From positions 1,240,001 to 1,304,000 of the forward strand of contig NZ_JAFMPM010000008.1 in assembly GCF_017349355.1 (NCBI RefSeq): a stretch of 64,000 nt of DNA, given 5' to 3'. The notes beneath the pieces were generated by a model. It worked only from the letters and a program-made list of their open reading frames with translations, made no database searches and had not been told where the DNA came from. The stretch comes from Thiothrix fructosivorans. GTDB taxonomy: Bacteria; Pseudomonadota; Gammaproteobacteria; Thiotrichales; Thiotrichaceae. Made by a program: the position numbers and the translations under genes. Below are positions 43,503 to 51,066 of the stretch, in pieces. Position 1 is the stretch's first letter, and the number at the start of each line of letters is the position of its first letter.

Positions 43503-45334
43503 CAGTTGGCAACAATAGGTGTACGTTGACGGAAAGCCAGCAGCATCCATGCCGCCTGTGCCAATACCACGCTGTAGACTAGGCCGACCGCAATACCCTG
43601 TAACTGATACAGGAGCAGGGCAACATTTGGCATGGCAAACATGCCTTCCGACCCCAGCAATGCGACGCATAAACTACCCCATACTCCACCGACGCCATGA
43701 ATGGCTACCAGATACGCTGCCCGCGATTGCCATGCTTGCGTCAGGAACTGTTTGCGTAACATGCTGAAAGCTAGGTTATGTATCAAGCCTGCACTGATAC
43801 CGACGACCAGTGCTTCCATAAATAATAAGCTATGTGCTGATGCTGCGACCGCCACCAGCCCGGTGACAAAGCCGCCCAAGGCGCGTGCAATCATGCCTTT
43901 GCCGGTATGGAAAAAGCTGTAGTGCAGGAAAGCCACTAGACCAGCAGCAGCGGCAGCCAATACTACATTCAGCATGGTAGAACCAATCTGGTTGCCAGAA
44001 ATGGGCAGGGTTCCGGTGGTAAAGCCCAACCAGCTCAACCACAAGAACAATACAGCACTGGAAGAGTAGGCAGCGTCATCGTTGGCTTTGGTAGCACTGG
44101 CCTGTTCAGTATGCTGGCGCCCCAGTTTCCAGACCAACACAAAGGCGAACCATGCTGCTACTGAATGGATAGTGGTAGAACCAGCCGCATCCATAAAACC
44201 GGCGGCCTCCAGCCAGCCTTTGTTACCGGGGATAAATTGCCCTGCCCACGCCCAATGCCCAAAAACAGGCACAAGAATGATGCCGACAAAGGCTGCCAAC
44301 AAAAGGTGTGATGCGGCGGATAATTGCTTACCGATAGCGCTATAGATAATCAAGGTAGCCAACATGGTAAACCCAGCCTGATACAGAACAAATTCGGCAA
44401 AAGGAAATAGCGGCGCTTGGTTCGGGTCAGCCACGTCATTACTCAGCAGGTAGCTGGATGTACCTATCCACCCGCCAGCGGATGTGCCGAACATCAAACC
44501 AAATCCAACCAAGAAATAACCAAGAAATGCCCCCAGACAAACCAACAGGACACCCTGATGTTGGGGAGTGCCGTCTGGCAAGGGTTTGTAGTGCTCGCGG
44601 CTACTGGTTAATACATAAGCCAGTGGTGTCAGGAAAACCAGTACGATAGCCAGCAATGTCCACAGGCGATTCAGGCTCTTCATGAGTGTTGTTTGTTCTT
44701 CCTGTTTTTGATCGGCTACTTTGGTTTCAGACCCCTGTAGTGTTTCCAATTGCTTGGTCAGATCCGCAATCGTGATCAGAATCTCATACAAACGGGTGGC
44801 ATTGCCTTCGATCAGGGATTTTTGCGAGTAAATGTCACTGGCATTGGTGCGTACATCCCGGCTCAGTGCCAGTAAGTCGGTTTTCAGCTTTTCAATATCA
44901 GTGGTGTTAGACGTAATGTTGTTGCGGCTGGTATCCAGCCCGGAATAGGCTTCCTTGAGCTTGGTGTCGATCTGTTCTAGACCATTCTTAATGGTATCCA
45001 TGCTACTGCGGTTGAGTGTGGCATCCTCTTTGCTGTTGTCAATTTCTGTACGCAGGGATTCCAGTGTCTGTTGGATGATCTCGATGTTGTCCATGCTATT
45101 TTCGATTTTGGACTGAGCCTGTTCTTTGGAAGTGGCTGCTGCATCGGGAGTCCCCGTGCCTGATACGGGCGCAGCCGTTTGGCCTTTGATTTCAGCACTG
45201 GCAGATGGCAGGTCAGGGGCGGCTTTTTTTTCTTCGGTCAATCCGCTAAGGGGGAGACAAAGTATGAGCCATAACAGGATAAACCGAAACCCAGTGTGGC
45301 ACTGACGGGCTGGGGATGGGTAAGTTATTTGCAT
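43502..45334 (-). CDS. Amt-family ammonium transporter with N-terminal coiled-coil domain
   Basis: This 610-residue protein has a signal/anchor segment, a coiled-coil extracytoplasmic region (about 65-215, with many Asn/Asp/Ser heptads), a membrane helix near 225-245, and a full Amt domain of about eleven helices. The Amt part keeps the aspartate and first pore histidine in GFMDAAGSTTIHS and the second pore histidine in IHGVGGVWG, so conduction of ammonium or methylammonium is plausible. The added coiled-coil domain is not part of ordinary AmtB and suggests a sensing or assembly role. No glnK gene is adjacent. ATG 45334 follows GAGG by 7 bp and is preferred to an upstream TTG. It is 15 bp after the previous gene and coupled to the PPTase. 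Confidence 0.85.
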   Translation of the reverse strand: MQITYPSPARQCHTGFRFILLWLILCLPLSGLTEEKKAAPDLPSASAEIKGQTAAPVSGTGTPDAAATSKEQAQSKIENSMDNIEIIQQTLESLRTEIDNSKEDATLNRSSMDTIKNGLEQIDTKLKEAYSGLDTSRNNITSNTTDIEKLKTDLLALSRDVRTNASDIYSQKSLIEGNATRLYEILITIADLTKQLETLQGSETKVADQKQEEQTTLMKSLNRLWTLLAIVLVFLTPLAYVLTSSREHYKPLPDGTPQHQGVLLVCLGAFLGYFLVGFGLMFGTSAGGWIGTSSYLLSNDVADPNQAPLFPFAEFVLYQAGFTMLATLIIYSAIGKQLSAASHLLLAAFVGIILVPVFGHWAWAGQFIPGNKGWLEAAGFMDAAGSTTIHSVAAWFAFVLVWKLGRQHTEQASATKANDDAAYSSSAVLFLWLSWLGFTTGTLPISGNQIGSTMLNVVLAAAAAGLVAFLHYSFFHTGKGMIARALGGFVTGLVAVAASAHSLLFMEALVVGISAGLIHNLAFSMLRKQFLTQAWQSRAAYLVAIHGVGGVWGSLCVALLGSEGMFAMPNVALLLYQLQGIAVGLVYSVVLAQAAWMLLAFRQRTPIVAN

Positions 45335-45349
45335 ACAGAGCCTCAATGG

Positions 45350-46147
45350 TTATTTCTTTGTCGATTTAGTGGTAGGTGTTGCCAGCAATTGTGCGCAGTT
45401 TTGCCCTTTCAGCGTGGCTTGCAGGGCGTTATTTATGTCCTTGAACAAGTCAGTATCCTGTTCACGTAAAGCCAGTACCATCGCTGTGGCAGGTAATGTT
45501 TTAGGATCAGCTTCAATGACCTTGAAATGGAGGTAGCCTTCCAGTGAGGTATCCGTGATGCGTGCCTTGATCATGGCTTCTTCCGCAAATAGGGCATCCA
45601 GCCTGCCAAATACTAAGTCAAACACCGCACTATCGGCGAATGGATAAGCTTTTAAACGTGCTTGGCTGCTGTACTCATCCAGCAAATAAATGTGGAAAAT
45701 CGAGCCTTCTAGAACACCTAGGTTTGCTCCCCGGAAATCTTCCGGCTTGCTGCGCACGGATGCATCTGCTTTTTGGATAAACAGAGGTTTGGGTTTGCAA
45801 AGGGGTTGCGTTAACTGGAGTTTATCTACTTCTGGGGCAATAAAAGCATCAACGACCAGCAGCGCATTCAGTTTAACCGCCTGTAAATCCTGCAATAGTT
45901 GGTCGGGCGTACCACTAACAAATTCACACTTTGTCTGCATGTATTGGCAGGTTGCCTGAACAGCATCGACCAAGATACCAGCCGCTTGCTTTTGTGCATC
46001 CAGATAAGCGTAAGGTGGTCGTTGGGGGGGAATGCCAATATACAGGGACGGCTTGTCCGCAACGCTGGGTGTCGTTGATTCTGCAAAAGCAGGTAGGCTA
46101 AGGAGACTAAGCAACACTATGGAGTAACCACATATCAGGTATTTCAT
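45350..46147 (-). CDS. Periplasmic binding protein, family 3 (amino-acid type), orphan
   Basis: This 265-residue protein has a signal peptide (SLLSLPAFA-ES cleavage) and the family 3 solute-binding fold: LYIGIPPQRPPYAYLDAQKQAAGILVDAVQA at the start, a central LGVLEGSIFHIYL and DLVFGRLDALFAEEAM. These proteins bind amino acids or related small molecules in the periplasm. No ABC permease or ATPase for uptake is nearby, so it is probably a receptor subunit. Its start overlaps the stop of the receptor lipoprotein gene (ATGA). Confidence 0.8.
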   Translation of the reverse strand: MKYLICGYSIVLLSLLSLPAFAESTTPSVADKPSLYIGIPPQRPPYAYLDAQKQAAGILVDAVQATCQYMQTKCEFVSGTPDQLLQDLQAVKLNALLVVDAFIAPEVDKLQLTQPLCKPKPLFIQKADASVRSKPEDFRGANLGVLEGSIFHIYLLDEYSSQARLKAYPFADSAVFDLVFGRLDALFAEEAMIKARITDTSLEGYLHFKVIEADPKTLPATAMVLALREQDTDLFKDINNALQATLKGQNCAQLLATPTTKSTKK

Positions 46148-48210
46148 GGCGTGTTGCCTGTCTTTTTTTCAGGAACAGGTGTTGGGATATGGTCGTCAAC
46201 ACTATCTAAAAACGTGGCGGGAGCTAGATCCAGAAAAGGTGCATCAGAAAAACCTTGATATTGCAAACTACTGAGATTAATAGAAATTTCCGGCATCCCT
46301 ACCAAGTGCGAAGCCAGTTCATGTACTTTTACATTGTGTACCAGATCACGGTAAACCTCCATATTTCCCCTGCCTTGTGGGTCGACATCAGTGCGTTGGT
46401 TCAACACGATATCCACTCCGGTGAGATCGATTTGTTCACCAATAAAGATGGCAGGTACTTTAAAAAAAGTCATGCTACTGTTCAACCGCCCGACCAGTGT
46501 TTGGTTGATTCCAGCATGGTTGCTGATAAAGAAGGCATCGGCATTGAGTGATAATTTGCCATAACAGGCAATCAGTTCCCGTTCAATTTCATTCTTGCTT
46601 AAAGCCGAAAACGGGATGTCGCATCCCACCAGTTTTACCCCACTCTGTTCCGTCATCTGTTTGACGATAGAATAACCCGCTGCCAGCCGCCCATTTTCGG
46701 TGTCTTCATAAATCAGACCAATACGTTTGAACTGAAACATAGCTTGCGCAAGTTCTAATAGGCGAACTTTATGGTCGTCGCTGTGCACTGGGGTACTAAA
46801 AATTTCAGCGAAACTGAGCTTCTTACTGGTCTGCGTCTGTCCCGCTAATGTGTTTGTGGTGGGTGTTTGTGCGGGAGCGCTTGGCATTTCCGCTGATTGT
46901 TTAGCAGATTGCGCCGTGTTGTTTGGCTGCTCAGACGGTAGGACGGTTGTTTGCTCGACCGTTGGGGTGGCTGGCGGCAGATCGGGCTTTGATCGTGTAT
47001 TTTCCACTGGAGTAGTCGTATCACTCAGGCGCTTTTCAAAACGCTCCAGCAGAAACGGTAGGTGGATGGCTGGCAAGGGGCGGAATTCGCCGCGCTGCCA
47101 GACGTTGAAAACAAAGTGTTTGCCATAAAGGTCACCCACACCATTATAGGCATACAAACCCGTAACCCCAAGCCATGCAGGCAAGTAGTGCATCGTTGAC
47201 GATAACAAGGCTGGTACTGTTGAACCTGCTTTTTCAATGGCGGCTGCGAGCAGCATTACTGAGTCATAACCTTGGGCAGCGTTGTAGTCAGGCTCTTCCT
47301 GATACTTGTCCTTATAACGTTGGATAAAAGCTGTATCACGGGGATTCTGGTTATTGGGGCGATACACCGCTGGCACGATGGTATTTTGTCCCGCTTCTCC
47401 TACGGTTTTGGCATAGGCGGGCAGGTTGAAGCCATCACCACCAAGGATGGGCTTGTTGATGCCCATTTCCCGGAGTTGTTTGACCATATTGCCGCCCGGT
47501 TGGGAAGGGGAGGCGATGAAAACGGCATCAAAGTCTTTGCCCGTAAATTGTGAAATCAACGGACGGTAATTGTCTTCTTTTTCAAAAAACGAAGAGTTTT
47601 GCACCAGTTTTATGTCCCGTTTGACTGCCGCATCCTCAAACAGGAAAGCCAGTTCACGGCTAAGGTCATCACGGGCGTAAAGAATAACTACATTTTTGTA
47701 GCCAAGGTATTGAGCGACACTGGCGATCTGTTCCGTCATGACGGCTGCATTAGGCATCATACGGAATACATACTGAAAATTATGTCCGGTTAATTCTTGT
47801 GCGGTCGAAAAGGGTGGGATGAATAGGATCTGGCTACGTTCGTAAACGACCGAGGCGGGTACAGCGATACTGGAACTACGATGTCCCAGTACAGCCGTCA
47901 CTTTGGGATCGGCAGCAATGCGGCGAATGGTGGGCTTGGTGTCATCAAACGATTCCCCATCCTGTTCGATACTGACATTCAGGGAACGCCCCATGAGTTT
48001 GTTAGGACGCTGATTGATTTCTTCAGCAGCCAGAAGAACGCCGTTCAGGTAGTTACTTTTATAGGTATCCTGTACCGCCACGAAGTGGATGTCCCCTGTA
48101 TTCTGGCGGGCATAATCCAGCCGCTGCTGTGCCATCTGTTCATAATCAGGGCTACACGCCGCAAGGTTTAGGCAGACTATCAGCCATACTAGCAGGCGGG
48201 TAGCATTCAT
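46144..48210 (-). CDS. Lipoprotein with two periplasmic receptor domains
   Basis: This 688-residue protein starts with a lipoprotein signal ending LNLAAC (lipid-bearing Cys19). The first part (about 40-385) is a LivK-like family 6 periplasmic binding domain, with HFVAVQDTYKSNYLNGVLLAAEEIN, an AVLGHRSS segment and a PNAAVMTEQIASVAQYLGYKNVVILYA stretch. A Pro/Thr/Gln-rich linker (about 400-460) leads to a second Rossmann-like receptor domain (about 470-660) with RIGLIYEDTENGRLAAGYSIVKQM, resembling ABC_sub_bind/TrpX-type domains. Tandem receptors in one lipoprotein are unusual, and no Liv permease genes are present. It is translationally coupled on both sides (SPFH upstream, family 3 protein downstream). 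Confidence 0.78.
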   Translation of the reverse strand: MNATRLLVWLIVCLNLAACSPDYEQMAQQRLDYARQNTGDIHFVAVQDTYKSNYLNGVLLAAEEINQRPNKLMGRSLNVSIEQDGESFDDTKPTIRRIAADPKVTAVLGHRSSSIAVPASVVYERSQILFIPPFSTAQELTGHNFQYVFRMMPNAAVMTEQIASVAQYLGYKNVVILYARDDLSRELAFLFEDAAVKRDIKLVQNSSFFEKEDNYRPLISQFTGKDFDAVFIASPSQPGGNMVKQLREMGINKPILGGDGFNLPAYAKTVGEAGQNTIVPAVYRPNNQNPRDTAFIQRYKDKYQEEPDYNAAQGYDSVMLLAAAIEKAGSTVPALLSSTMHYLPAWLGVTGLYAYNGVGDLYGKHFVFNVWQRGEFRPLPAIHLPFLLERFEKRLSDTTTPVENTRSKPDLPPATPTVEQTTVLPSEQPNNTAQSAKQSAEMPSAPAQTPTTNTLAGQTQTSKKLSFAEIFSTPVHSDDHKVRLLELAQAMFQFKRIGLIYEDTENGRLAAGYSIVKQMTEQSGVKLVGCDIPFSALSKNEIERELIACYGKLSLNADAFFISNHAGINQTLVGRLNSSMTFFKVPAIFIGEQIDLTGVDIVLNQRTDVDPQGRGNMEVYRDLVHNVKVHELASHLVGMPEISINLSSLQYQGFSDAPFLDLAPATFLDSVDDHIPTPVPEKKTGNTP

Positions 48211-49253
48211 GGCTTGTCACCTGTCGCAGGAGGGGGATTAGTCAGTTTTTGTTCGTTTGGTACGCTGGTCGAAGGCTGCTTATCCTTGTCCTTGGTTTTT
48301 TTCCCGTCGGCTTGGGCAGCAGGCGTTGTGGTTTCAGTGAGGGGGGCATCCGCTGGCAGTGTTTCTGATGTTGCCGGGATGGGGGAACTAACGCCATTAT
48401 CGCCGCCCAGAATGATGGGAAGACCATCTTTGCCAGAACCAATTACCACAACTTTGGCGTTGGGTGAAGCTGCCAGCTTTGCGGTAGCTTCAATACCTTT
48501 ACTACGCAGCACTTGCTCGGTCAACGAGCTATTGATGGTATCGTGGTAAGTTTTGATACCCCCCGCTTCGATAGCCATCCGTGCGGCTTCCTGCTCGGCT
48601 GTCTTAAGACGGAATTCATAGGATTTCATGAATTCTTCCTGTTTCAGTTTGTCTTCGATGGCATCGACGATTTCTGGGGGGAGGGTGATGCTACGGATGA
48701 TGATGTCTTCGACGGCTACGTAGTTACGCCCTACCTCATCCAAAGCGCTGAGGATGGCATTCGTCAACAGTCCTGCTTCGTTCGTGTAAATTTGTTCAGC
48801 AGTGTAACTGCCTAATTGCTTACGCATGACCGATTCGATCTGCGGCAGGATGACCAGATTCAGGTAATCAGGGCCGATACGTTGGTGGAGAATACCCAAC
48901 AGTTCATATTCAGGACGGTAACGTACCGCGAGTGACAAGTGGATGCTCAATCCCTTGTTGGTAATAACATCAAACTCATGTAGTGCTATTTGCTTGCGCA
49001 CGTCGTAGAGGTACATGGTATTGAACGGATTGATGATATGTATCCCTTCTGGATAAATCGTATCGGTTTCTGTGCCGCCGCCAAACAGACGATAGAGCAC
49101 GCCCGCTTGACCGGAGTGGATAGTGATCACAATACGGTTAAAAAAGAAAATAACCACTAACGCAGTCAGCAGGGTCGCAACAATCAGTAGGGGCACTTTG
49201 CGCCTAATCCAGCGTTTGAATTGCGCATTGGCGCTGATGGGTTTGTTTTCCAC
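48207..49253 (-). CDS. SPFH/prohibitin-family membrane protein
   Basis: This 348-residue protein has an N-terminal membrane helix (about 22-42) and an SPFH (stomatin/prohibitin/flotillin/HflK) domain starting ITIHSGQAGVLYRLFGGGTETDTIYPEGIHIINP. A helical region rich in Ala/Glu (about 210-270) and a disordered Pro/Thr/Lys-rich tail follow. SPFH proteins build large membrane rings or scaffolds and organise partner proteins. As first gene of the operon with the receptors, Amt and PPTase, it may assemble these into a membrane complex. The start is GTG. A promoter TTGACA-16-TATACC lies about 70 bp upstream; this operon has no TGTTAAG operator. Confidence 0.82.
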   Translation of the reverse strand: MENKPISANAQFKRWIRRKVPLLIVATLLTALVVIFFFNRIVITIHSGQAGVLYRLFGGGTETDTIYPEGIHIINPFNTMYLYDVRKQIALHEFDVITNKGLSIHLSLAVRYRPEYELLGILHQRIGPDYLNLVILPQIESVMRKQLGSYTAEQIYTNEAGLLTNAILSALDEVGRNYVAVEDIIIRSITLPPEIVDAIEDKLKQEEFMKSYEFRLKTAEQEAARMAIEAGGIKTYHDTINSSLTEQVLRSKGIEATAKLAASPNAKVVVIGSGKDGLPIILGGDNGVSSPIPATSETLPADAPLTETTTPAAQADGKKTKDKDKQPSTSVPNEQKLTNPPPATGDKP

Positions 49254-49319
49254 AGGGTAACACTCTGTCCTTTTGTTACCGGATTGCGGGGTTACAACAC
49301 GGTAATGCCTGTCTGTTTG

Positions 49320-49347
49320 GGTATAAGGGATAAGGGCTTGTTGTCAA
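49320..49347 (-). promoter_or_regulatory. Sigma70-type promoter of the SPFH-receptor-PPTase operon
   Basis: On the minus strand TTGACA (49342-49347) and TATACC (49320-49325) are separated by 16 bp, upstream of the GTG at 49253. It lies after the terminator of the preceding small gene, so it is the only visible promoter of the five-gene operon. Confidence 0.6.
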
Positions 49348-49363
49348 CAGTTCAGGATGTCAG

Positions 49364-49400
49364 AAAACCAAAAACCACCCAAAACACGCGTTCTGGGTGG
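49364..49400 (-). terminator. Intrinsic terminator of the 75-residue protein gene
   Basis: Read on the minus strand, CCACCCAGAAC and GTTTTGGGTGG form an 11-bp stem (one G-T pair) with a GCGT loop, followed by TTTTTGGTTTT. This is a strong rho-independent terminator. Confidence 0.85.
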
Positions 49401-49428
49401 GTTAACTTATTCGTGTCGAATGAATAAA

Positions 49429-49656
49429 TCAGGCAGCGGCCATGACGGGTGCGGCTGTATTCTTTTTGCCGAACATCTTGCCAAAGGCGTAGTAAGTCCC
49501 TAGACCCAACAATGCCCCGCCTGCGACAGCCATACCCATCGGGTGGCTCAGCGCAAAGACTTTGGCGGTAGTGCCCATATTGGCTAGTGAATTGCCAATC
49601 GTTGCTAAGGTGCTGTTGGAACCGGCTGCTGCTGCGGTTGCTGCTTCTGCTTCCAT
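49429..49656 (-). CDS. Small Ala-rich membrane protein
   Basis: This 75-residue protein has an Ala/Gly/Ser-rich N-terminus, one membrane helix near 40-60 (MGMAVAGGALLGLGTYYAFG), a basic GKMFGKKN segment and an alanine tail. No family is recognised. It is a real gene: an AGGAGA ribosome site precedes the ATG, a TTGACT/GATAAT promoter (18-bp spacing) lies upstream and a strong terminator follows. Operator box 7 lies 110 bp upstream. It resembles the other small Ala/Gly-rich membrane proteins at 28885 and 34797 in style. Confidence 0.72.
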   Translation of the reverse strand: MEAEAATAAAAGSNSTLATIGNSLANMGTTAKVFALSHPMGMAVAGGALLGLGTYYAFGKMFGKKNTAAPVMAAA

Positions 49657-49705
49657 AAGGTTCTCCTGTAGAGGGTGTTAAATGGATAACGTATTGTGAG
49701 AGTGG

Positions 49706-49735
49706 ATTATCAACGCCTGTCCAAAATTGAGTCAA
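49706..49735 (-). promoter_or_regulatory. Promoter of the 75-residue protein gene
   Basis: On the minus strand TTGACT (49730-49735) and GATAAT (49706-49711) are 18 bp apart, about 50 bp upstream of the start codon. Confidence 0.6.
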
Positions 49736-49765
49736 GCCAATACCCCCCGTTGAAAGCCACTGAAT

Positions 49766-49782
49766 TGTTAAGTTTTGTTAAG
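49766..49782 (+). promoter_or_regulatory. Operator box 7, upstream of the DUF697 pair and PotD-like gene
   Basis: The sequence is TGTTAAGTTTTGTTAAG: both half-sites are perfect and the 3-bp spacer differs (TTT for AAA). A TATGAT -10 candidate lies at 49815-49820, 32 bp downstream, as for box 3. Confidence 0.72.
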
Positions 49783-49865
49783 TCAGCCATATCGGTCGTT
49801 ATATTTATTTTGATTATGATAAAATTTTAGCAATATCGATGTTTGCTAACTGAAGGTCAGGATAC

Positions 49866-50447
49866 ATGCCACTTACCGTTGAAGCGGTCGATGTTATTAC
49901 CGGTAGCCACCCCACTGATCCAGTCACGGAATTGGAGGCGGTTGCCGCCGAGGTGCAAGAAATCACCGCCAGCAGTATTGTCAAAAACCACCTGATTACC
50001 AGCATGGGTTTGGGATTAGTACCCATTCCACTGTTTGATGTATCTGCCTTGACGACGGTGCAAATGAACATGCTACGCAGCTTGAGTGCGCATTATGGTG
50101 TGCCCGTGAGAGATCAAGACCTCAAGTCGATGTTGCTTTCCCTCGCAGGCGGGGCAATGCCAGTGCTGGCAATCGTTGGGTTAAGCAGTTTTGCCAAAGT
50201 GATACCGGGAATCGGCACATTGGCAGGTAGCGCCAGCCTTAGCGTATTGGCAGGTGCGGTGACTTATGCAGTGGGGCAGACTTTTATCCTGCATTTTGAA
50301 GCAGGCGGTACGCTGGAAAACTTTGATCCAAAACAGGCACAAGCATTTTTCCGGCGTGAACTGGCAATGGGTAAGTGCTTGGTACACAGCATCAGGGACG
50401 AGATCAACGGTTCCAAAAGACGTAGTAGGCAGATATTGCCGCAATAG
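49866..50447 (+). CDS. DUF697-like membrane protein (copy c)
   Basis: The 193 residues comprise a short polar N-terminus and a DUF697-like domain: LVPIPLFDVSALTTVQMNMLRSLSAHYGVPV, hydrophobic segments with VIPGIGTLAGSASLSVLAGA, and HFEAGGTLENFDPKQAQAFFRREL. It is closest in pattern to copies a and b. It is the first gene of a rightward unit with copy d and the PotD-like protein, preceded by operator box 7. The ribosome site is AGGATAC close to the ATG. Confidence 0.8.
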   Translation: MPLTVEAVDVITGSHPTDPVTELEAVAAEVQEITASSIVKNHLITSMGLGLVPIPLFDVSALTTVQMNMLRSLSAHYGVPVRDQDLKSMLLSLAGGAMPVLAIVGLSSFAKVIPGIGTLAGSASLSVLAGAVTYAVGQTFILHFEAGGTLENFDPKQAQAFFRRELAMGKCLVHSIRDEINGSKRRSRQILPQ

Positions 50448-50474
50448 TGGTCAGTCAGAGGGAGGGGCATACAG

Positions 50475-51044
50475 ATGGCGGATGAGGGGGAAGATGTCTG
50501 GCAGCCAATTGAGGCGGATTCTGCTTTGGCTCAACAGGCTGATCAGGTACGTTTGAACGCTGAAAAGCAGGCTGCTTGTGCCGCGAAAGCTGATAGCATC
50601 ATCAAATCCAATGTTGCCCAAGCGATGGCAATGGGATTGATCCCTGTGCCACTGTTGGATGTGATTGCACTCACCAATATCCAGTTCAAGATGGTGGATG
50701 ATTTGGTTAAGTTATATGGCATACGTTATACCCATATTGAGAAGGCTGTAGTACGCTCCTTCATTCTGGGGATGTTACCGGTAGTGGCTGTGGCAGGGTT
50801 GGGGAGTGCCTTTAAAGTATTACCGGGTGTTGGTTCATTTGCAGGTGGTGCAAGTGTATGCATAGTGGCAGGTGGTTTGACTTATGCCACGGGCAAAGTG
50901 TTTGTGCAACATTTTGCAACAGGAGGAACTCTGCAAGATCTTGATCTGGTAACAGCCAAGCAGCATTTCATGCGTGAGTTCCGCCGGGGCAAGCAACTCG
51001 CTAAAGAACGGCTAAACGATCCACCGTTACTTTTGCACTCTTAA
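50475..51044 (+). CDS. DUF697-like membrane protein (copy d)
   Basis: This 189-residue protein is the most divergent DUF697 copy. It keeps LIPVPLLDVIALTNIQFKMVDDLVKLYGI, VLPGVGSFAGGASVCIVAGG and the tail motif as QHFATGGTLQDLD. An N-terminal acidic, Gln/Ala-rich helix of about 50 residues precedes the domain. It begins 27 bp after copy c, with AGGGAGGGG upstream, and ends 22 bp before the PotD-like gene. Confidence 0.78.
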   Translation: MADEGEDVWQPIEADSALAQQADQVRLNAEKQAACAAKADSIIKSNVAQAMAMGLIPVPLLDVIALTNIQFKMVDDLVKLYGIRYTHIEKAVVRSFILGMLPVVAVAGLGSAFKVLPGVGSFAGGASVCIVAGGLTYATGKVFVQHFATGGTLQDLDLVTAKQHFMREFRRGKQLAKERLNDPPLLLHS

Positions 51045-51066
51045 ACAATAATATTAGAATTTAACC

